64,000 bases of DNA from DASVUS01 sp036388675 (GCA_036388675.1 DASVRI010000041.1:1-64000), one strand, 5' to 3'; shown: positions 7,271 through 16,854, counted from the first letter of the stretch. Made by a program: numbers and translations. Notes: generated by a model from the letters alone, not told the origin.

Positions 7271-8011
7271 GGGCGTCTCCCTCTTATAAACTGGTATCAA
7301 CTAAATGGAGTGATATGATTCGCACGGCAATATCCCACAAGAACTACACCAACCAAAAGCGGCGTAACCCTCACGTTATAACCACGTGCAATAAAGGCAT
7401 GCAGAACGGTGTGTAGAGCTGGATATAACGCCAGACAGACTTGACCGGATCATCGCACACGGTCATGGCTCACACCGTCGTAACAGGCACAGATACGTCA
7501 ATCACCCACAATTAATGTATGCCACGCACGCAGCAAAATACGATTTCGCGCGACGCAACACCCATCAAAGTAGCACCGTATTGACCATTCGAAGTGAGAG
7601 GAAAGCTCTATTGGCCCTGCGCCGGCGCGCGAGTTTGTGTTGGCGCCCGGTTTTTGCGCTTGCCAGCCCATCCATCGAGCATTGAGTACTCGAATGGACT
7701 GCGTCATACCTACGCAATGCCTGGAGAACTAGAGCATATTTGAATGACGCTGTCCTGTTTGTCGGGGCGCATGGCGTGCGTCCTCATGCTGCGGCAACCA
7801 CATCGGGGCACATGCCATGCGCCCCGACAAGGAACACCCCGCACAACCACACTGAAATGTGCTTTCGTATTCTAACCAGGCAGTAAATTTGTGTGCTGTC
7901 CCGAACTCCTGGCGCGAGTGAGAGGCAGCGTGAGCGAGGGGCTAAGAATGAGCCTGTCGCTCACGCTGCGGGTTCGTTCATTCGTTTCTACACCCTACGC
8001 GGTTCCTGCAC
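7271..8011. other. 741-bp intergenic region with a long inverted repeat and one GAGTACTC
   Basis: No convincing gene is seen. It lies upstream of tadA and downstream of the sigma factor gene, so it should hold the tad promoter. A GAGTACTC sits at 7684. An inverted repeat pairs TGTCGGGGCGCATGGC (7760-7775) with its complement at 7814-7829 across a 38-base loop. This belongs to a GGGGCG/CGCCCC hairpin family also seen at 12911 and 42696. A short minus-strand frame at 7498-7707 is rejected as noncoding. Confidence 0.6.
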
Positions 8012-9289
8012 TTAGGGCTGCTCTGGCGCCGACCCGTTTTGCGGAGGATTTTGCTGTGCGCGTTGCCGCGCTGCCTGTTGTTCTATAACGCCGTGCGCTG
8101 CTCCATTCTGCGCGGCGTTGTCGTGCGACTCATTGTTGTGTAGGCCGTTATGAGCAGTACTGTTGTTTGAAGGTGAGTCGGTTGGCTTCAGTGGCGATGG
8201 CGTGGAGCTAGACACACCAGGCTTTCCATTCGGCTTTGTGCCGGTAGGCGGGGAGCTGCTCCGGCGCGATTCGGGGTTTGTGGTGCGGCCAATAATCATT
8301 GAACCGATACCCGAACCATGTGCCGTGTCGCGCAACGGCCCGAGACGCTTCAAGCGCTTGATGGCCACTTTCTCGATTTGGCGAATGCGTTCGCGCGTCA
8401 GCCCCAGCATGGCCCCAACTTCATCGAGCGTGCGCTGATGCCCGGTGCCATCCATGCCGTAACGCAGACGCAGCACTTCAGTCTCACGGGCGGAAAGACA
8501 ATCGAAAGAGCGCTCCAACTCTTCGCGCAGAGCGGCACGCGACGCGCAATCGACCGGGCTGGGCGCGCTTTTGTCCTCGATAAAATCGACCAAAACCGAA
8601 TCTTCTTCGTCACCCATCGCCATGTCGAGCGAAATGGGTTCGTTCACCTTGTCGGTGATGTCCTGCACCTTGTTTTCGGAAATCTTCAGGTGATCGGCCA
8701 ACTCCCTTTCCGTGGGCGGGCGATGCAACTCCTGAGTTAAGGTAGCGCGGGCGCGGTCGGTGCGAGAAACCGATTCGACCATGTGCACGGGCAGGCGTAT
8801 GCTGCGGCTTTGCTCGTCGATGGAGCGCATCACGGCCTGACGAATCCAGTACGACGCGTAAGTCGAGAATTTAAAACCTTTGCGGTAATCATACTTTCGG
8901 ACAGCCTTCATCAGGCCGAAGCTGCCTTCCTGGATAAGGTCGGCCAGCGACAACGCATTTCCCGCATGGCGGCGGCACTTGCGCGCAATACTGCCCACCA
9001 GGCGCAGATTGGAATTGATCATTTCCACGCGTGCGGCTTCATCATCCTGTTCAATGCGTTTTGCCAGCTCGATTTCGCGCTCAGCAGTCAGCAACGGATA
9101 TTGGTGGATGCGTCGCCACCACATTTTCAGCGAGTCCTCTTCGAGAACGTCGCCTCCCAAGCGTGTGCCATGCGTCAATTCGGCCGCATCAGCACTGGCC
9201 TCGCCGCCCGAAACGTGATGAGCATCGTGCATGTCACCTTCGTGGAAGCCGGAAAGTGAGTCACGCCCTTCGTCAAACAAATTACTCAT
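8012..9289 (-). CDS. RpoD-like sigma-70 factor with a long disordered C-terminal tail
   Basis: 425 residues. Region 1.2 lies near 53-85 (SLKMWWRRIHQYPLLTAERE). Region 2 lies near 93-157 and includes DLIQEGSFGLMKAVRKYD and FSTYASYWIRQAV, the core-binding and -10 recognition parts. Region 3 follows, then region 4 near 270-322 with the helix-turn-helix TLDEVGAMLGLTRERIRQIE. Sigma factors normally end just after region 4.2; this one continues for about 100 residues rich in Ser, Pro, Asn, Gln and His. The acidic region 1.1 of a classic RpoD is absent, so this could be the housekeeping sigma of this lineage or a group 2 factor. Confidence 0.9.
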   Translation of the reverse strand: MSNLFDEGRDSLSGFHEGDMHDAHHVSGGEASADAAELTHGTRLGGDVLEEDSLKMWWRRIHQYPLLTAEREIELAKRIEQDDEAARVEMINSNLRLVGSIARKCRRHAGNALSLADLIQEGSFGLMKAVRKYDYRKGFKFSTYASYWIRQAVMRSIDEQSRSIRLPVHMVESVSRTDRARATLTQELHRPPTERELADHLKISENKVQDITDKVNEPISLDMAMGDEEDSVLVDFIEDKSAPSPVDCASRAALREELERSFDCLSARETEVLRLRYGMDGTGHQRTLDEVGAMLGLTRERIRQIEKVAIKRLKRLGPLRDTAHGSGIGSMIIGRTTNPESRRSSSPPTGTKPNGKPGVSSSTPSPLKPTDSPSNNSTAHNGLHNNESHDNAAQNGAAHGVIEQQAARQRAQQNPPQNGSAPEQP

Positions 9290-9500
9290 TGGGGGCAGCT
9301 ATCCGCTGCGTGGCGGGAAAAGAATAGAAAGAATTGCATGAGAGTATCCCGCGTCAGCAGCGTGAAGCGCGCTTCACCACCTTTATTAAGTACATCGACA
9401 AAGTCATCATCGCCTTCCGTCGTTCACTGGCTCATTGCGAAAGCGTGACCACCGCGTCGATTTCACCGTCTCAGATCAAACTGTAACTGCTATAGATGAA

Positions 9501-9995
9501 TTAACGATTGTGTTGACGGGCACTTGCGGTGGGGTCTTCCACCCACCAGACATCATCTTGTGCCACTTCTTTTTTCCAGATCGGTACGGTCGCTTTCAAC
9601 TCATCGATGGCCCAATGACACGCCTCGAAAGCGATGTGGCGATGCGGTGACGCCACTGCGATCACAACACTGGCCTCACCAATACCCAACCGTCCCAGGC
9701 GGTGCGCAATCGCACAGGGCACATTCCACCGCGCGCGTACCCCTTCGGCGACCCGGCGCATCTCGCGCAGTGCCATCGGCTCGTACGCCGAGTACTCAAG
9801 GTAATCGACGCAATGCTTTAGACCATCCGGGCCGCGCGAGTTGTTGCGCACGATGCCCGAAAATGTCACAACGGCCCCGGCTCCGCCCTCAAGAGCCTTC
9901 TCGGCAGCGAGCGCGATGTCGGCGGGATGAAGTTCTTCTTCGGTTAGCAGAACGAACGGATCAAACGCAACATCAGGCTCTTGATGGGTGTTCAT
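9501..9995 (-). CDS. moaE: Molybdopterin synthase catalytic subunit MoaE
   Basis: 164 residues. MoaE uses the MoaD thiocarboxylate to add the dithiolene sulfurs to precursor Z in molybdenum cofactor synthesis. Visible family motifs are FSGIVRNNSRG (45-55), LEYSAYEPMA (66-75), the SPHRH segment (117-120), and the catalytic lysine region LKATVPIWKKE (133-143). It starts within the stop codon of moaD (ATGA overlap), so the two subunits are translationally coupled. A GAGTACTC supplies the Glu-Tyr-Ser codons at residue 67. No other moa gene is in the window. Confidence 0.93.
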   Translation of the reverse strand: MNTHQEPDVAFDPFVLLTEEELHPADIALAAEKALEGGAGAVVTFSGIVRNNSRGPDGLKHCVDYLEYSAYEPMALREMRRVAEGVRARWNVPCAIAHRLGRLGIGEASVVIAVASPHRHIAFEACHWAIDELKATVPIWKKEVAQDDVWWVEDPTASARQHNR

Positions 9996-10405
9996 TTCTC
10001 CAATTCGTCACAACGCGAAAACGCACGGTGGAAGAACCCATGATGGAAGAACGCACCACCCGAAACCGGAGGCAACAGTGCGATCTCGTCATCGGCACTG
10101 ATGATTTTCTCCCGTTGCGAGTACTCGCAGTTAACGGCGACCTTCACATACGGCATCCATGGTTCCAGTTTCGGGTATTGACGGCAACAGCACGTCAAGA
10201 ACAAGTCGAGGGTCACTTTTGCCGTTGAAGAAGTCTGCGGCACACGAACCGTAATCAGATCGGCACCGGCGGCCTCTTTCAAGCCGGCAAACAGTAGAAC
10301 AGGAATTTCCAGCGAGGGAGATGAAGCGTGGTGAGGCTCATCCTGACGGCGCACACTCGGCGACGGACACTCTTCAGACCCAAAGGTGCGGTCGGATTCG
10401 CGCAT
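9992..10405 (-). CDS. moaD: Molybdopterin synthase sulfur carrier subunit MoaD with extra tail
   Basis: 137 residues. The ubiquitin-like fold spans about 33-117 (IPVLLFAGLKEAAGADL to DDEIALLPPVSGG). In normal MoaD the Gly-Gly is the C-terminus, which is adenylated and thiocarboxylated by MoeB. Here Gly116-Gly117 is followed by 20 more residues that overlap the start of moaE. Either the tail is removed by a protease, as in fused MoaD-MoaE proteins, or the sequence carries a frameshift. There is also a 32-residue polar N-terminal extension, possibly a misassigned start. Confidence 0.85.
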   Translation of the reverse strand: MRESDRTFGSEECPSPSVRRQDEPHHASSPSLEIPVLLFAGLKEAAGADLITVRVPQTSSTAKVTLDLFLTCCCRQYPKLEPWMPYVKVAVNCEYSQREKIISADDEIALLPPVSGGAFFHHGFFHRAFSRCDELEK

Positions 10406-10585
10406 GGATCGAATATCGCTCCAGGCTGGCTCAGGTGAAAAACGTCAGAGATATAAACCTAAAATGAAATACACGTCAATGCAATGTTCACCAGCGAAAC
10501 AATGTGCACTTGCGAACATAGCACGCAGTATAAGCATTTATTGCCAGGCCCGTCAACATTGTGTTAAATCGTTTACAGCCGTCTG

Positions 10586-12805
10586 TTACAACCGTTCTAT
10601 CGGTGTGCCGGAGTTCACCGGCGCAGCGTCTGCGGCATTGGTTTGGTCGTTCGTTTCAGTGTGTCGTTCAAAGTCGTGCGCAAACTGTGCGATAGCCTCC
10701 AGTTCGGTTGTGACGGCGCAATCCGGCAGCGAGCGCAGGAACACCTGTCCATATTTCTTGGACACCACGCGCGGATCGAGCACCGCCACGATGCCCCAAT
10801 CGCTCCGTGTGCGAATCAAGCGTCCGAAACCCTGGCGGAACATCATTACAGCCTGCGGCACCTGGTATTCGTTAAAGGGGTCACGCCCCTGCTCACGCAA
10901 GGCTTCAACACGCGCCTGCACCAGCGGATCATCCGGCACGGCAAACGGCAGCTTCATCATCACGACGCAGGTGAGCGCTTCGCCCGGCACATCAACGCCC
11001 TGCCAGAAACTTGTGGTGCCCACCAGAACACTGTCGATGTCGCGCCGGAACTCATCTAAGAGCTTGCCACGCGCCGTTTCGCCCTGCTTGAGTACTCGGA
11101 TGCGCTTGGGCAAGGCCTGGCGCAGGACGTTCGCCGTCGCATCCACCATGCGAAAGCTGGTGCACAACACGAAGGCGCGGCCCTGTGTGCTTTTGACAAC
11201 TTCGGCAGCGCGCTGGATGGCCGCCGCTTCAAAGGCTTGCGCTTGGCTGGGGTCGGGCAAGTCGCGCGCGACATAAAGGAGCGCGTTTTGTTTGTAATCG
11301 AAGGGGGAACCCAGCGTCAGCGTTTCGACGGGTGTGGCGCAACGTTCCGGGGTGAGACCCAGGCGCTCGCGCAAAAATTCGAACGAGCCGCCGGTTGTCA
11401 GCGTAGCGGAAGTGAGAATGACCGGATTGATTTTACCGAAAAGCGTGTCCTGCATTCCCTGCGCGACATCAATCGGCGCACCACACAAGGCGATGCGCGG
11501 CACGCGACCCGAACGGCCATTGTCGTTCGGTCGCGGCTGAATGGCGGCCCAGTAAACGTAGCCGGGCCGCGACTGGTTGAGTAACTCTTGCACGGTCTGG
11601 CGCATTTCGAAGCAGCGTGTGGCAAAGCCTTCAAACTCGCGAATGAGCGCTTCATCGGAAATAGCCTCAGCGCGTTTGCGAGCTTCTTTGAGTACTCCTT
11701 CCAGGCGACCGAGCGGTTCGTCCAGCGAGTTTTCCACCACATGCGGGCGGCGCAGACGAATCGTCTGGGTGCGGCTCGGATCGACATTGAGCGCCAGTTG
11801 CAGGTTCTCGAAAAATCGGCCCGTCGCTTCGCGCGCTTCGTCGGCGGCTTCGACCAGTTTCTTATCCAGTTCATCGGATTTGGGCAGTGGACTGCCGCTG
11901 AGCACCGTGCGACCGCTGCGCCGGTTGTGCAGCACTTCGATTAAACGCGCCGTGCCCAGGTTCACCACTTCGATGCCCAGATATGCGCTGGCTACTTCTT
12001 CGGCCTGATGCGCTTCGTCGATGACCAGAGCATCAAAGGATGGCAAAACCGCGCCGGCATCGTTACCACCCGCCGCCAGGTGCGCAAACAACAAGTGATG
12101 ATTGGCGATCAGCACATGCGCTTTTTCCTGTTCGCGGCGCGCGATGTAGAAGAACGATTTGTCATACAGCGGGCAAGCGCGGCCCATGCACAAGTCCGAC
12201 TCGCGATTGACTTGCGCCCACAAGGGAGTACTCGGTTCAAAGGGCAAGTCGATGTTGCGCCCGGTTTTGCTCTTGCGCGCGAAGGCGTTGATTTCCTTGA
12301 GTTCATCGACTTCGTTGCGCGAGGCGAACAAGCCACCGATTTCGGCTTTGGCGAGGCGGCGCGGACAGATGTAGTTTTGCGCGCCCAGGCACAGTGCAAA
12401 GCGGAACTCGGTTCCCATGCGGCGCAGAAACAGGTCGCGCAGAAAGGGCATATCGCGCTCGACGAGCTGTTGTTGCAACGCTTTGGTGTGTGTTGCAACA
12501 AGAATTTTCTTATTGTTGGCGACCGCCCAGAGGATAAGTGGCACCAGATAGGCGTAGCTTTTTCCCGTGCCGGTGCCGGCTTCGACCAGCAGATGATGCT
12601 TTTCGTCGATGGCGCGTGCCACGGCTTGCGCCATTTCGCGCTGTTCGGCGCGGTCTTCCCAGTCGCGACCGCTTTGCGGAAGGGCACGCGCCAGAAGGCC
12701 GTCCGGCGCGAAGATGCGCCGCAACGACGACGAATTGGCGCCAAAATTCAGCGCAGATGGCTCAGGTTGAGTACTCGGAGGTGAAGGAAGAACAGCACGC
12801 GGCAC
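10586..12805 (-). CDS. dinG: DinG/XPD-family ATP-dependent DNA helicase
   Basis: 739 residues. Helicase motif I AGTGTGKS is at about 76-83 and the DEAH box at 263-266. Between them are four cysteines (C139, C147, C206, C211) in the spacing expected for a [4Fe-4S] cluster. Motif VI-like RQGFGRLIRTRSDWGIVAVLD lies near the C-terminus. DinG-type enzymes are 5'-3' superfamily 2 helicases that resolve R-loops and forked or damaged DNA. The N-terminal 45 residues are low complexity. The gene stands alone, with palindromic or promoter-like gaps on both sides, and contains four GAGTACTC copies. Confidence 0.92.
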   Translation of the reverse strand: MPRAVLPSPPSTQPEPSALNFGANSSSLRRIFAPDGLLARALPQSGRDWEDRAEQREMAQAVARAIDEKHHLLVEAGTGTGKSYAYLVPLILWAVANNKKILVATHTKALQQQLVERDMPFLRDLFLRRMGTEFRFALCLGAQNYICPRRLAKAEIGGLFASRNEVDELKEINAFARKSKTGRNIDLPFEPSTPLWAQVNRESDLCMGRACPLYDKSFFYIARREQEKAHVLIANHHLLFAHLAAGGNDAGAVLPSFDALVIDEAHQAEEVASAYLGIEVVNLGTARLIEVLHNRRSGRTVLSGSPLPKSDELDKKLVEAADEAREATGRFFENLQLALNVDPSRTQTIRLRRPHVVENSLDEPLGRLEGVLKEARKRAEAISDEALIREFEGFATRCFEMRQTVQELLNQSRPGYVYWAAIQPRPNDNGRSGRVPRIALCGAPIDVAQGMQDTLFGKINPVILTSATLTTGGSFEFLRERLGLTPERCATPVETLTLGSPFDYKQNALLYVARDLPDPSQAQAFEAAAIQRAAEVVKSTQGRAFVLCTSFRMVDATANVLRQALPKRIRVLKQGETARGKLLDEFRRDIDSVLVGTTSFWQGVDVPGEALTCVVMMKLPFAVPDDPLVQARVEALREQGRDPFNEYQVPQAVMMFRQGFGRLIRTRSDWGIVAVLDPRVVSKKYGQVFLRSLPDCAVTTELEAIAQFAHDFERHTETNDQTNAADAAPVNSGTPIERL

Positions 12806-12910
12806 CTTTTGATTTTACTACACAGCCGCCACCGGCAACGAGCCTGCGATGCAGAACTTTGCAGGAACCGCCGTTGCAATCTATCAGGACTCCCGCGGAA
12901 GCCGGTCGTC

Positions 12911-12938
12911 GTAGGGGCGTAGCACGCTACGCCCCTAC
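12911..12938. repeat. Perfect 12-bp inverted repeat (GTAGGGGCGTAG type)
   Basis: GTAGGGGCGTAG at 12911-12922 is exactly complemented at 12927-12938 with a four-base loop. It lies in the divergent gap between the helicase gene and the FGE-like gene. Short palindromes of this GGGGCG...CGCCCC type are dispersed intergenic elements in several bacterial phyla; two relatives occur in this window. Confidence 0.7.
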
Positions 12939-13028
12939 ATTGCCCTGCATTTGCAAGCCTGCTGCGTAAGTCCTGTATATGATAGATTCATTTCGCAAAA
13001 CCTGCGCGATGTGTGAGGCTCTAACAAG

Positions 13029-13799
13029 ATGAATATGCAAACTTTACGATCTCTTTTCCTGGGCGGCGTGCTGGCGTATGCGGCAGCTTTTGGCGGTGCG
13101 ACGGCTGCGGCACAGGCCGCCGGGGTGCCCGAGGGCATGGTGTTGGTGCCCGCCGGCGCATTCCAGATGGGCACTAACCGCGGTGAAGGTTTAGTCGGCG
13201 AAGACGCGCAACCGCAACACGCCGTCACCTTGCCCGCGTTCTACATTGATAAAACCGAAGTTACGAATGCAGCTTATAAGAAATACTGCGATACGTCCGG
13301 CTATCCAGCGCCGCCCAACTGGGACAACGGCAAAATTCCCGATGGCGAAGAAAATTTTCCCGTAACTCACATCAACTGGCATGAAGCCCGGGCGTATGCG
13401 GTGTGGGCCGGAAAGAGGCTGCCCACCGAAGCTGAATGGGAAAAAGCAGCGCGCGGTGAAGACGGACGTGATTATCCCTGGGGGTCGTCCTGGAACCCGG
13501 GCAACGTTGTGACAAACCAGGACAAGCCGAGTGCGGTAGGGTCTCATCCCGGTGGCGCATCACCCTACGGCGCGCTCGACATGGCTGGAAACGTATTTGA
13601 ATGGACGAGTGATTGGTATGATGCTTATCCCGGCTCCAACTTTAAATCGCCTTTTTATGGCACCTTTTATAAAATTGTGCGCGGCGGCGGTTTCGATGGG
13701 AACAATTCTCTGTCGAAAACCACCTATCGCTGCTTGATGCGCCCGACCAGTCGCATCGAGTGGGTTGGCTTTCGGTGCGCTGTCTCAGCCGCTTCTTGA
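13029..13799 (+). CDS. Secreted formylglycine-generating-enzyme (SUMF1)-like domain protein
   Basis: 256 residues with a signal peptide (about 1-31, ending near AQAA). The rest is an FGE-sulfatase domain: VPEGMVLVPAGAFQMG, PQHAVTLPAFYIDKTEVTNAAYKKY, VTHINWHEARAYAVWAGKRLP, TEAEWEKAARG, MAGNVFEWTSDWY, KIVRGGGF and WVGFRCA. Known FGE enzymes bind copper with a cysteine pair in the loop after the RGG motif. Here that loop (DGNNSLSKTTYRC) lacks the pair, so the protein is unlikely to be a true formylglycine-generating enzyme. Many family members are structural or binding domains. The start could also be the ATG six bases downstream. Confidence 0.85.
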   Translation: MNMQTLRSLFLGGVLAYAAAFGGATAAAQAAGVPEGMVLVPAGAFQMGTNRGEGLVGEDAQPQHAVTLPAFYIDKTEVTNAAYKKYCDTSGYPAPPNWDNGKIPDGEENFPVTHINWHEARAYAVWAGKRLPTEAEWEKAARGEDGRDYPWGSSWNPGNVVTNQDKPSAVGSHPGGASPYGALDMAGNVFEWTSDWYDAYPGSNFKSPFYGTFYKIVRGGGFDGNNSLSKTTYRCLMRPTSRIEWVGFRCAVSAAS

Positions 13800-13877
13800 A
13801 AGAGCGGCGTTGAGCCGTTACAGTGAGTACTCATTACACGCCACACATCGCACCTAATCGCACCTACAGGAGACCGC

Positions 13878-14354
13878 ATGAGCGCTGAGGATGCCGCTGT
13901 GCGCTGGGGATTGCCGCCGGGTTTTTCTCCGGCTCGATTTCCCATCGCCGAGGACGTAAAGGAATTGCTCCGCGACATGCTGCGGCCCGGCGAGCCGGTC
14001 ATCGTCACGCTGGGCAACGAAGGCAATTCCATCTTCATTGTGGCGACGCCGCAGCGTGTTTTCAGCATCCGCAGCGGTTTGGTCGCGGGCATCACCGGCT
14101 TTACAGTGCGCGAGTTTCCCTGGGAAGGCATCAGCGATCTGCGCCTGCAAGCGGCTGCGCTCAACGTTAAAATTGCCATTCATTTCAAAAGCACTGATGG
14201 GCGCACCGTTGAAGTCGGGCGACGCGCCGCGCTCGCTAAATCCGCTGTCGATAATCTGGCACCTTTTGAGACTCACGCCGGCACGCAGGCATTCGAAGCC
14301 ATTCATACGGTCTGGCACTACAAGAAGAACGCTCCGACTACCGGAGAGGAGTAA
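13878..14354 (+). CDS. PH-like domain protein, function unknown
   Basis: 158 residues, no signal peptide. The stretch from about 28 to 115 (VKELLRDMLRPGEPVIVTLG, IFIVATPQRVFSIRSG, FPWEGISDLRLQ, KIAIHFKSTDGRTVEV) has the strand pattern of bacterial pleckstrin-homology-like (YokE type) domains, ending with a helix. GGAGA lies seven bases before the ATG. It sits 37 bases before the next gene and is probably co-transcribed with it. The family call is based on pattern only. Confidence 0.6.
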   Translation: MSAEDAAVRWGLPPGFSPARFPIAEDVKELLRDMLRPGEPVIVTLGNEGNSIFIVATPQRVFSIRSGLVAGITGFTVREFPWEGISDLRLQAAALNVKIAIHFKSTDGRTVEVGRRAALAKSAVDNLAPFETHAGTQAFEAIHTVWHYKKNAPTTGEE

Positions 14355-14391
14355 GCGTTTCCTATACTTTGTCTGTGCAAAGGAAGTCACC

Positions 14392-14856
14392 ATGCTGAAA
14401 AGCCGCTCACCGTTAAAAATAGACGAAATCGCTCCACACTTTGCGTCCTTGCTTCATGAAGAGGGCACTTCGATGGAGCAGCCAGCGCTCGAAGCGACAT
14501 GGCGCGCTTTCGCGAAACTTTGCCACGAACAGCTAAGTTGCGACGATGAAAGGCTTCTCTTCGAAGCGGATCTTTCAACCTCGCAGCCCGATCATTTCTA
14601 CGTTCATTTCGCGCGCACCTGCTACGGACGAGAACCCAAAGGCCACGTCTGGTCGCATGAAGTGATCTGTGATTTCCTCTTCACGCTGGATGATGCTCTC
14701 GAAGAATTCAGTTGCACCATCGAAGCCGAAGAGTTCGTCTGCGGCTCCGAAGAACCCGCACAATTTCTGAGTCAAGTCGAAAATCAGAAGGCGCTATGGC
14801 AAGAACTGGCGAAGCGCCAACCTGTCCAGGGCGAGATTTATATCGGTGAGTCGTAA
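14392..14856 (+). CDS. Hypothetical acidic soluble protein
   Basis: 154 residues from ATG at 14392, preceded by AAAGGAAG. The protein is acidic and lacks a signal or membrane segment. It contains HVWSHEVICDFLFTLDDALEEF and a C-terminal QALWQELAKRQ-like helix region. I recognise no family. A longer frame starts at 14038 but overlaps the previous gene entirely, so the internal ATG with its ribosome-binding site is preferred. Confidence 0.65.
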   Translation: MLKSRSPLKIDEIAPHFASLLHEEGTSMEQPALEATWRAFAKLCHEQLSCDDERLLFEADLSTSQPDHFYVHFARTCYGREPKGHVWSHEVICDFLFTLDDALEEFSCTIEAEEFVCGSEEPAQFLSQVENQKALWQELAKRQPVQGEIYIGES

Positions 14857-14903
14857 ACACACTTCATAAGCACACTTCACCGGCCAACAAAGGAAACGAT
14901 CAT

Positions 14904-16835
14904 ATGTTGATATTGCGTATTCTTCAGCCATTTGCAAATTTTGATGCCCGCCCTCATTTTCTTCTTCTCCCGATGTTGCTGCTTCTCGCCTCTTTAGGAC
15001 GCGGCGCGCAGGCACAGGGAGATCTTCTTCCCGGAGGAAAGTCCATCCTGTTGCCAGATGCCTTGCTTACTACGCCGGTCGGCGGGCTGGAGCGCACGAA
15101 AACCACAACACAGATCGTGCCTGCGACCGGACAAGGGTTCAACCGCGCCCTGCGCGTTGTTGTTGGGACAAGTGCTGCCGAAACCAATGCAACCCAACTA
15201 ACCATCGGCAATGCAGAGCCAATCGAAAAAGGTGATGCCCTACTCGCCTCGTTTGCTGTGCGCGGCACGACGACCATGGGCAACAAACCGGCACAAACGG
15301 AGTTCATGTTCGAGAAAGCGACTGATCCCTGGACCAAGTCGGTCACACAGGGTGTCGTGACTCGCACGGGCAATGCCTGGAAGCGAGTACTCATTCCGTT
15401 CACCGCTGTCGATAACTACGGCCCCGGCGAAGCGATGGTTTCTCTGCGTCTCGCCTTTGGCCCGCAGACTCTCGAAATCGGAGACCTGACCGTTGTCAAT
15501 TACGCCAAGACGAGAACCGCGGGCGAGTTGGTCGCGCTGGCTGCGGAAAATAACCCTCTCGGCAAAGTCAATGTGGCGGTGCAGCTAAACCAGACCCGGC
15601 AGACAATGCGGGGCCTCGGCGGCAACTTCGCACAACCACGTTACGGTGCCACCACGCCGATGGACCCGGTGGGACAATACAATCTGGAGAATTTACGCGT
15701 AGTCCACGCACGCGTCGGTATTCCGTTGAACCACTGGACTCCGCAGCAAGGCGTGTATAAAGACGAAGCGCAAGCCCAGGCGGCACTCCTCCAGATGCAG
15801 ATGATGGCCAGGCGCAAGATTCCGATCACCGGCTCAGTGTGGGAAGGGCCGCTCTGGATGATGGGTGGAACGGCAGAACAAAGTGGCCGAACACTGCCTC
15901 GCGAACGCTACGATGACTGTATCGAGGCCATCGCGCAATTTCTTGTTACCGCACGCGATAAATACGGTGCCACGGTCGATTATTTTTCGTTCAACGAACC
16001 CGATTACGGCATCAACTTCAAGTTCACTCCGGCTCAGATGGCCGATTTCATTCGCCTGGCCGGGCCACGCTTTGCAGCGCTTGGACTCAAAACAAAGTTC
16101 CTGACAGCCGATACCGCCAATGGCAGCAACTTCGTCGCCTACGCGCGTCCTCTGCTGGAAGACAAGACGATTGCCCCTTATCTCGGCCCACTCGCCTTCC
16201 ACTCGTGGGATGTGCTGGGCGCGCAGGAAGAAAAATATACGGGCATCGCAGCGCTGGGACGCCAATACAACAAGCCTGTGTGGTGCACCGAGGCCGGACA
16301 CGATGCGCAACTATGGCAGGCACAAAACCCCTGGCAATCATGGGAGAATGCGCTACGAACCGCCTTAGCCTACGAGCGCACCTTGCGGCTCAGCGGCGCG
16401 GAACAAATGGATTACTGGACGTATCAGGATAACTATCCCCTGGTCAGCCGAGACGGAAAAACTCCGTATCCGGTGTGGCACGTAATGCGACAGATGGAAG
16501 CCGCATTACGACCCGGATCAAAAATCGCCACGGCCATAACCAACCACGACGAGTTGAAAGTTCTGCCCACAGCCGGCCCTCGACCGGGGCAATTTTCGCT
16601 TCTTCTGGTGAACTCCAGCGGCCCCGGTGAAGTGACTTTGAGCGGCTTGCCACGAGGCGCTACACTTTCGATGGTAGCAAGCACATCGGCGTCAAGCACA
16701 GCGGAGACTCCGCAGCAGACGAGGCCCAAAAACCTCCGCACCGATAATCAGGGGCGAGTAACGATCACCGTCCCTACAAGGTCGGTCGTAACGCTCCTGA
16801 GCGGCAACCCGGCTAACACTTCGACAGCAAGATAG
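14904..16835 (+). CDS. Secreted glycoside hydrolase of clan GH-A (GH30-like)
   Basis: 643 residues. A hydrophobic signal lies at about 18-38. A beta-rich region (about 45-200) resembles a carbohydrate-binding module. The TIM barrel begins near 235 with MRGLGGNFAQPRYG, similar to the GxGG start of GH30 enzymes. The acid/base is likely the Glu of FSFNEPDYG (near 365) and the nucleophile the Glu of VWCTEAGHD (near 460). A C-terminal beta domain ends in a Ser/Thr-rich tail. It probably hydrolyses an extracellular glycan; the substrate cannot be told. AAAGGAAA precedes the ATG. Confidence 0.8.
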   Translation: MLILRILQPFANFDARPHFLLLPMLLLLASLGRGAQAQGDLLPGGKSILLPDALLTTPVGGLERTKTTTQIVPATGQGFNRALRVVVGTSAAETNATQLTIGNAEPIEKGDALLASFAVRGTTTMGNKPAQTEFMFEKATDPWTKSVTQGVVTRTGNAWKRVLIPFTAVDNYGPGEAMVSLRLAFGPQTLEIGDLTVVNYAKTRTAGELVALAAENNPLGKVNVAVQLNQTRQTMRGLGGNFAQPRYGATTPMDPVGQYNLENLRVVHARVGIPLNHWTPQQGVYKDEAQAQAALLQMQMMARRKIPITGSVWEGPLWMMGGTAEQSGRTLPRERYDDCIEAIAQFLVTARDKYGATVDYFSFNEPDYGINFKFTPAQMADFIRLAGPRFAALGLKTKFLTADTANGSNFVAYARPLLEDKTIAPYLGPLAFHSWDVLGAQEEKYTGIAALGRQYNKPVWCTEAGHDAQLWQAQNPWQSWENALRTALAYERTLRLSGAEQMDYWTYQDNYPLVSRDGKTPYPVWHVMRQMEAALRPGSKIATAITNHDELKVLPTAGPRPGQFSLLLVNSSGPGEVTLSGLPRGATLSMVASTSASSTAETPQQTRPKNLRTDNQGRVTITVPTRSVVTLLSGNPANTSTAR

Positions 16836-16854
16836 GTCAACCCACCAACCCCCA

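Noticed and set aside
7498..7707. 69-residue minus-strand frame in the tadA-sigma gap
   Set aside because: No ribosome-binding site, no family pattern and irregular composition; treated as noncoding.
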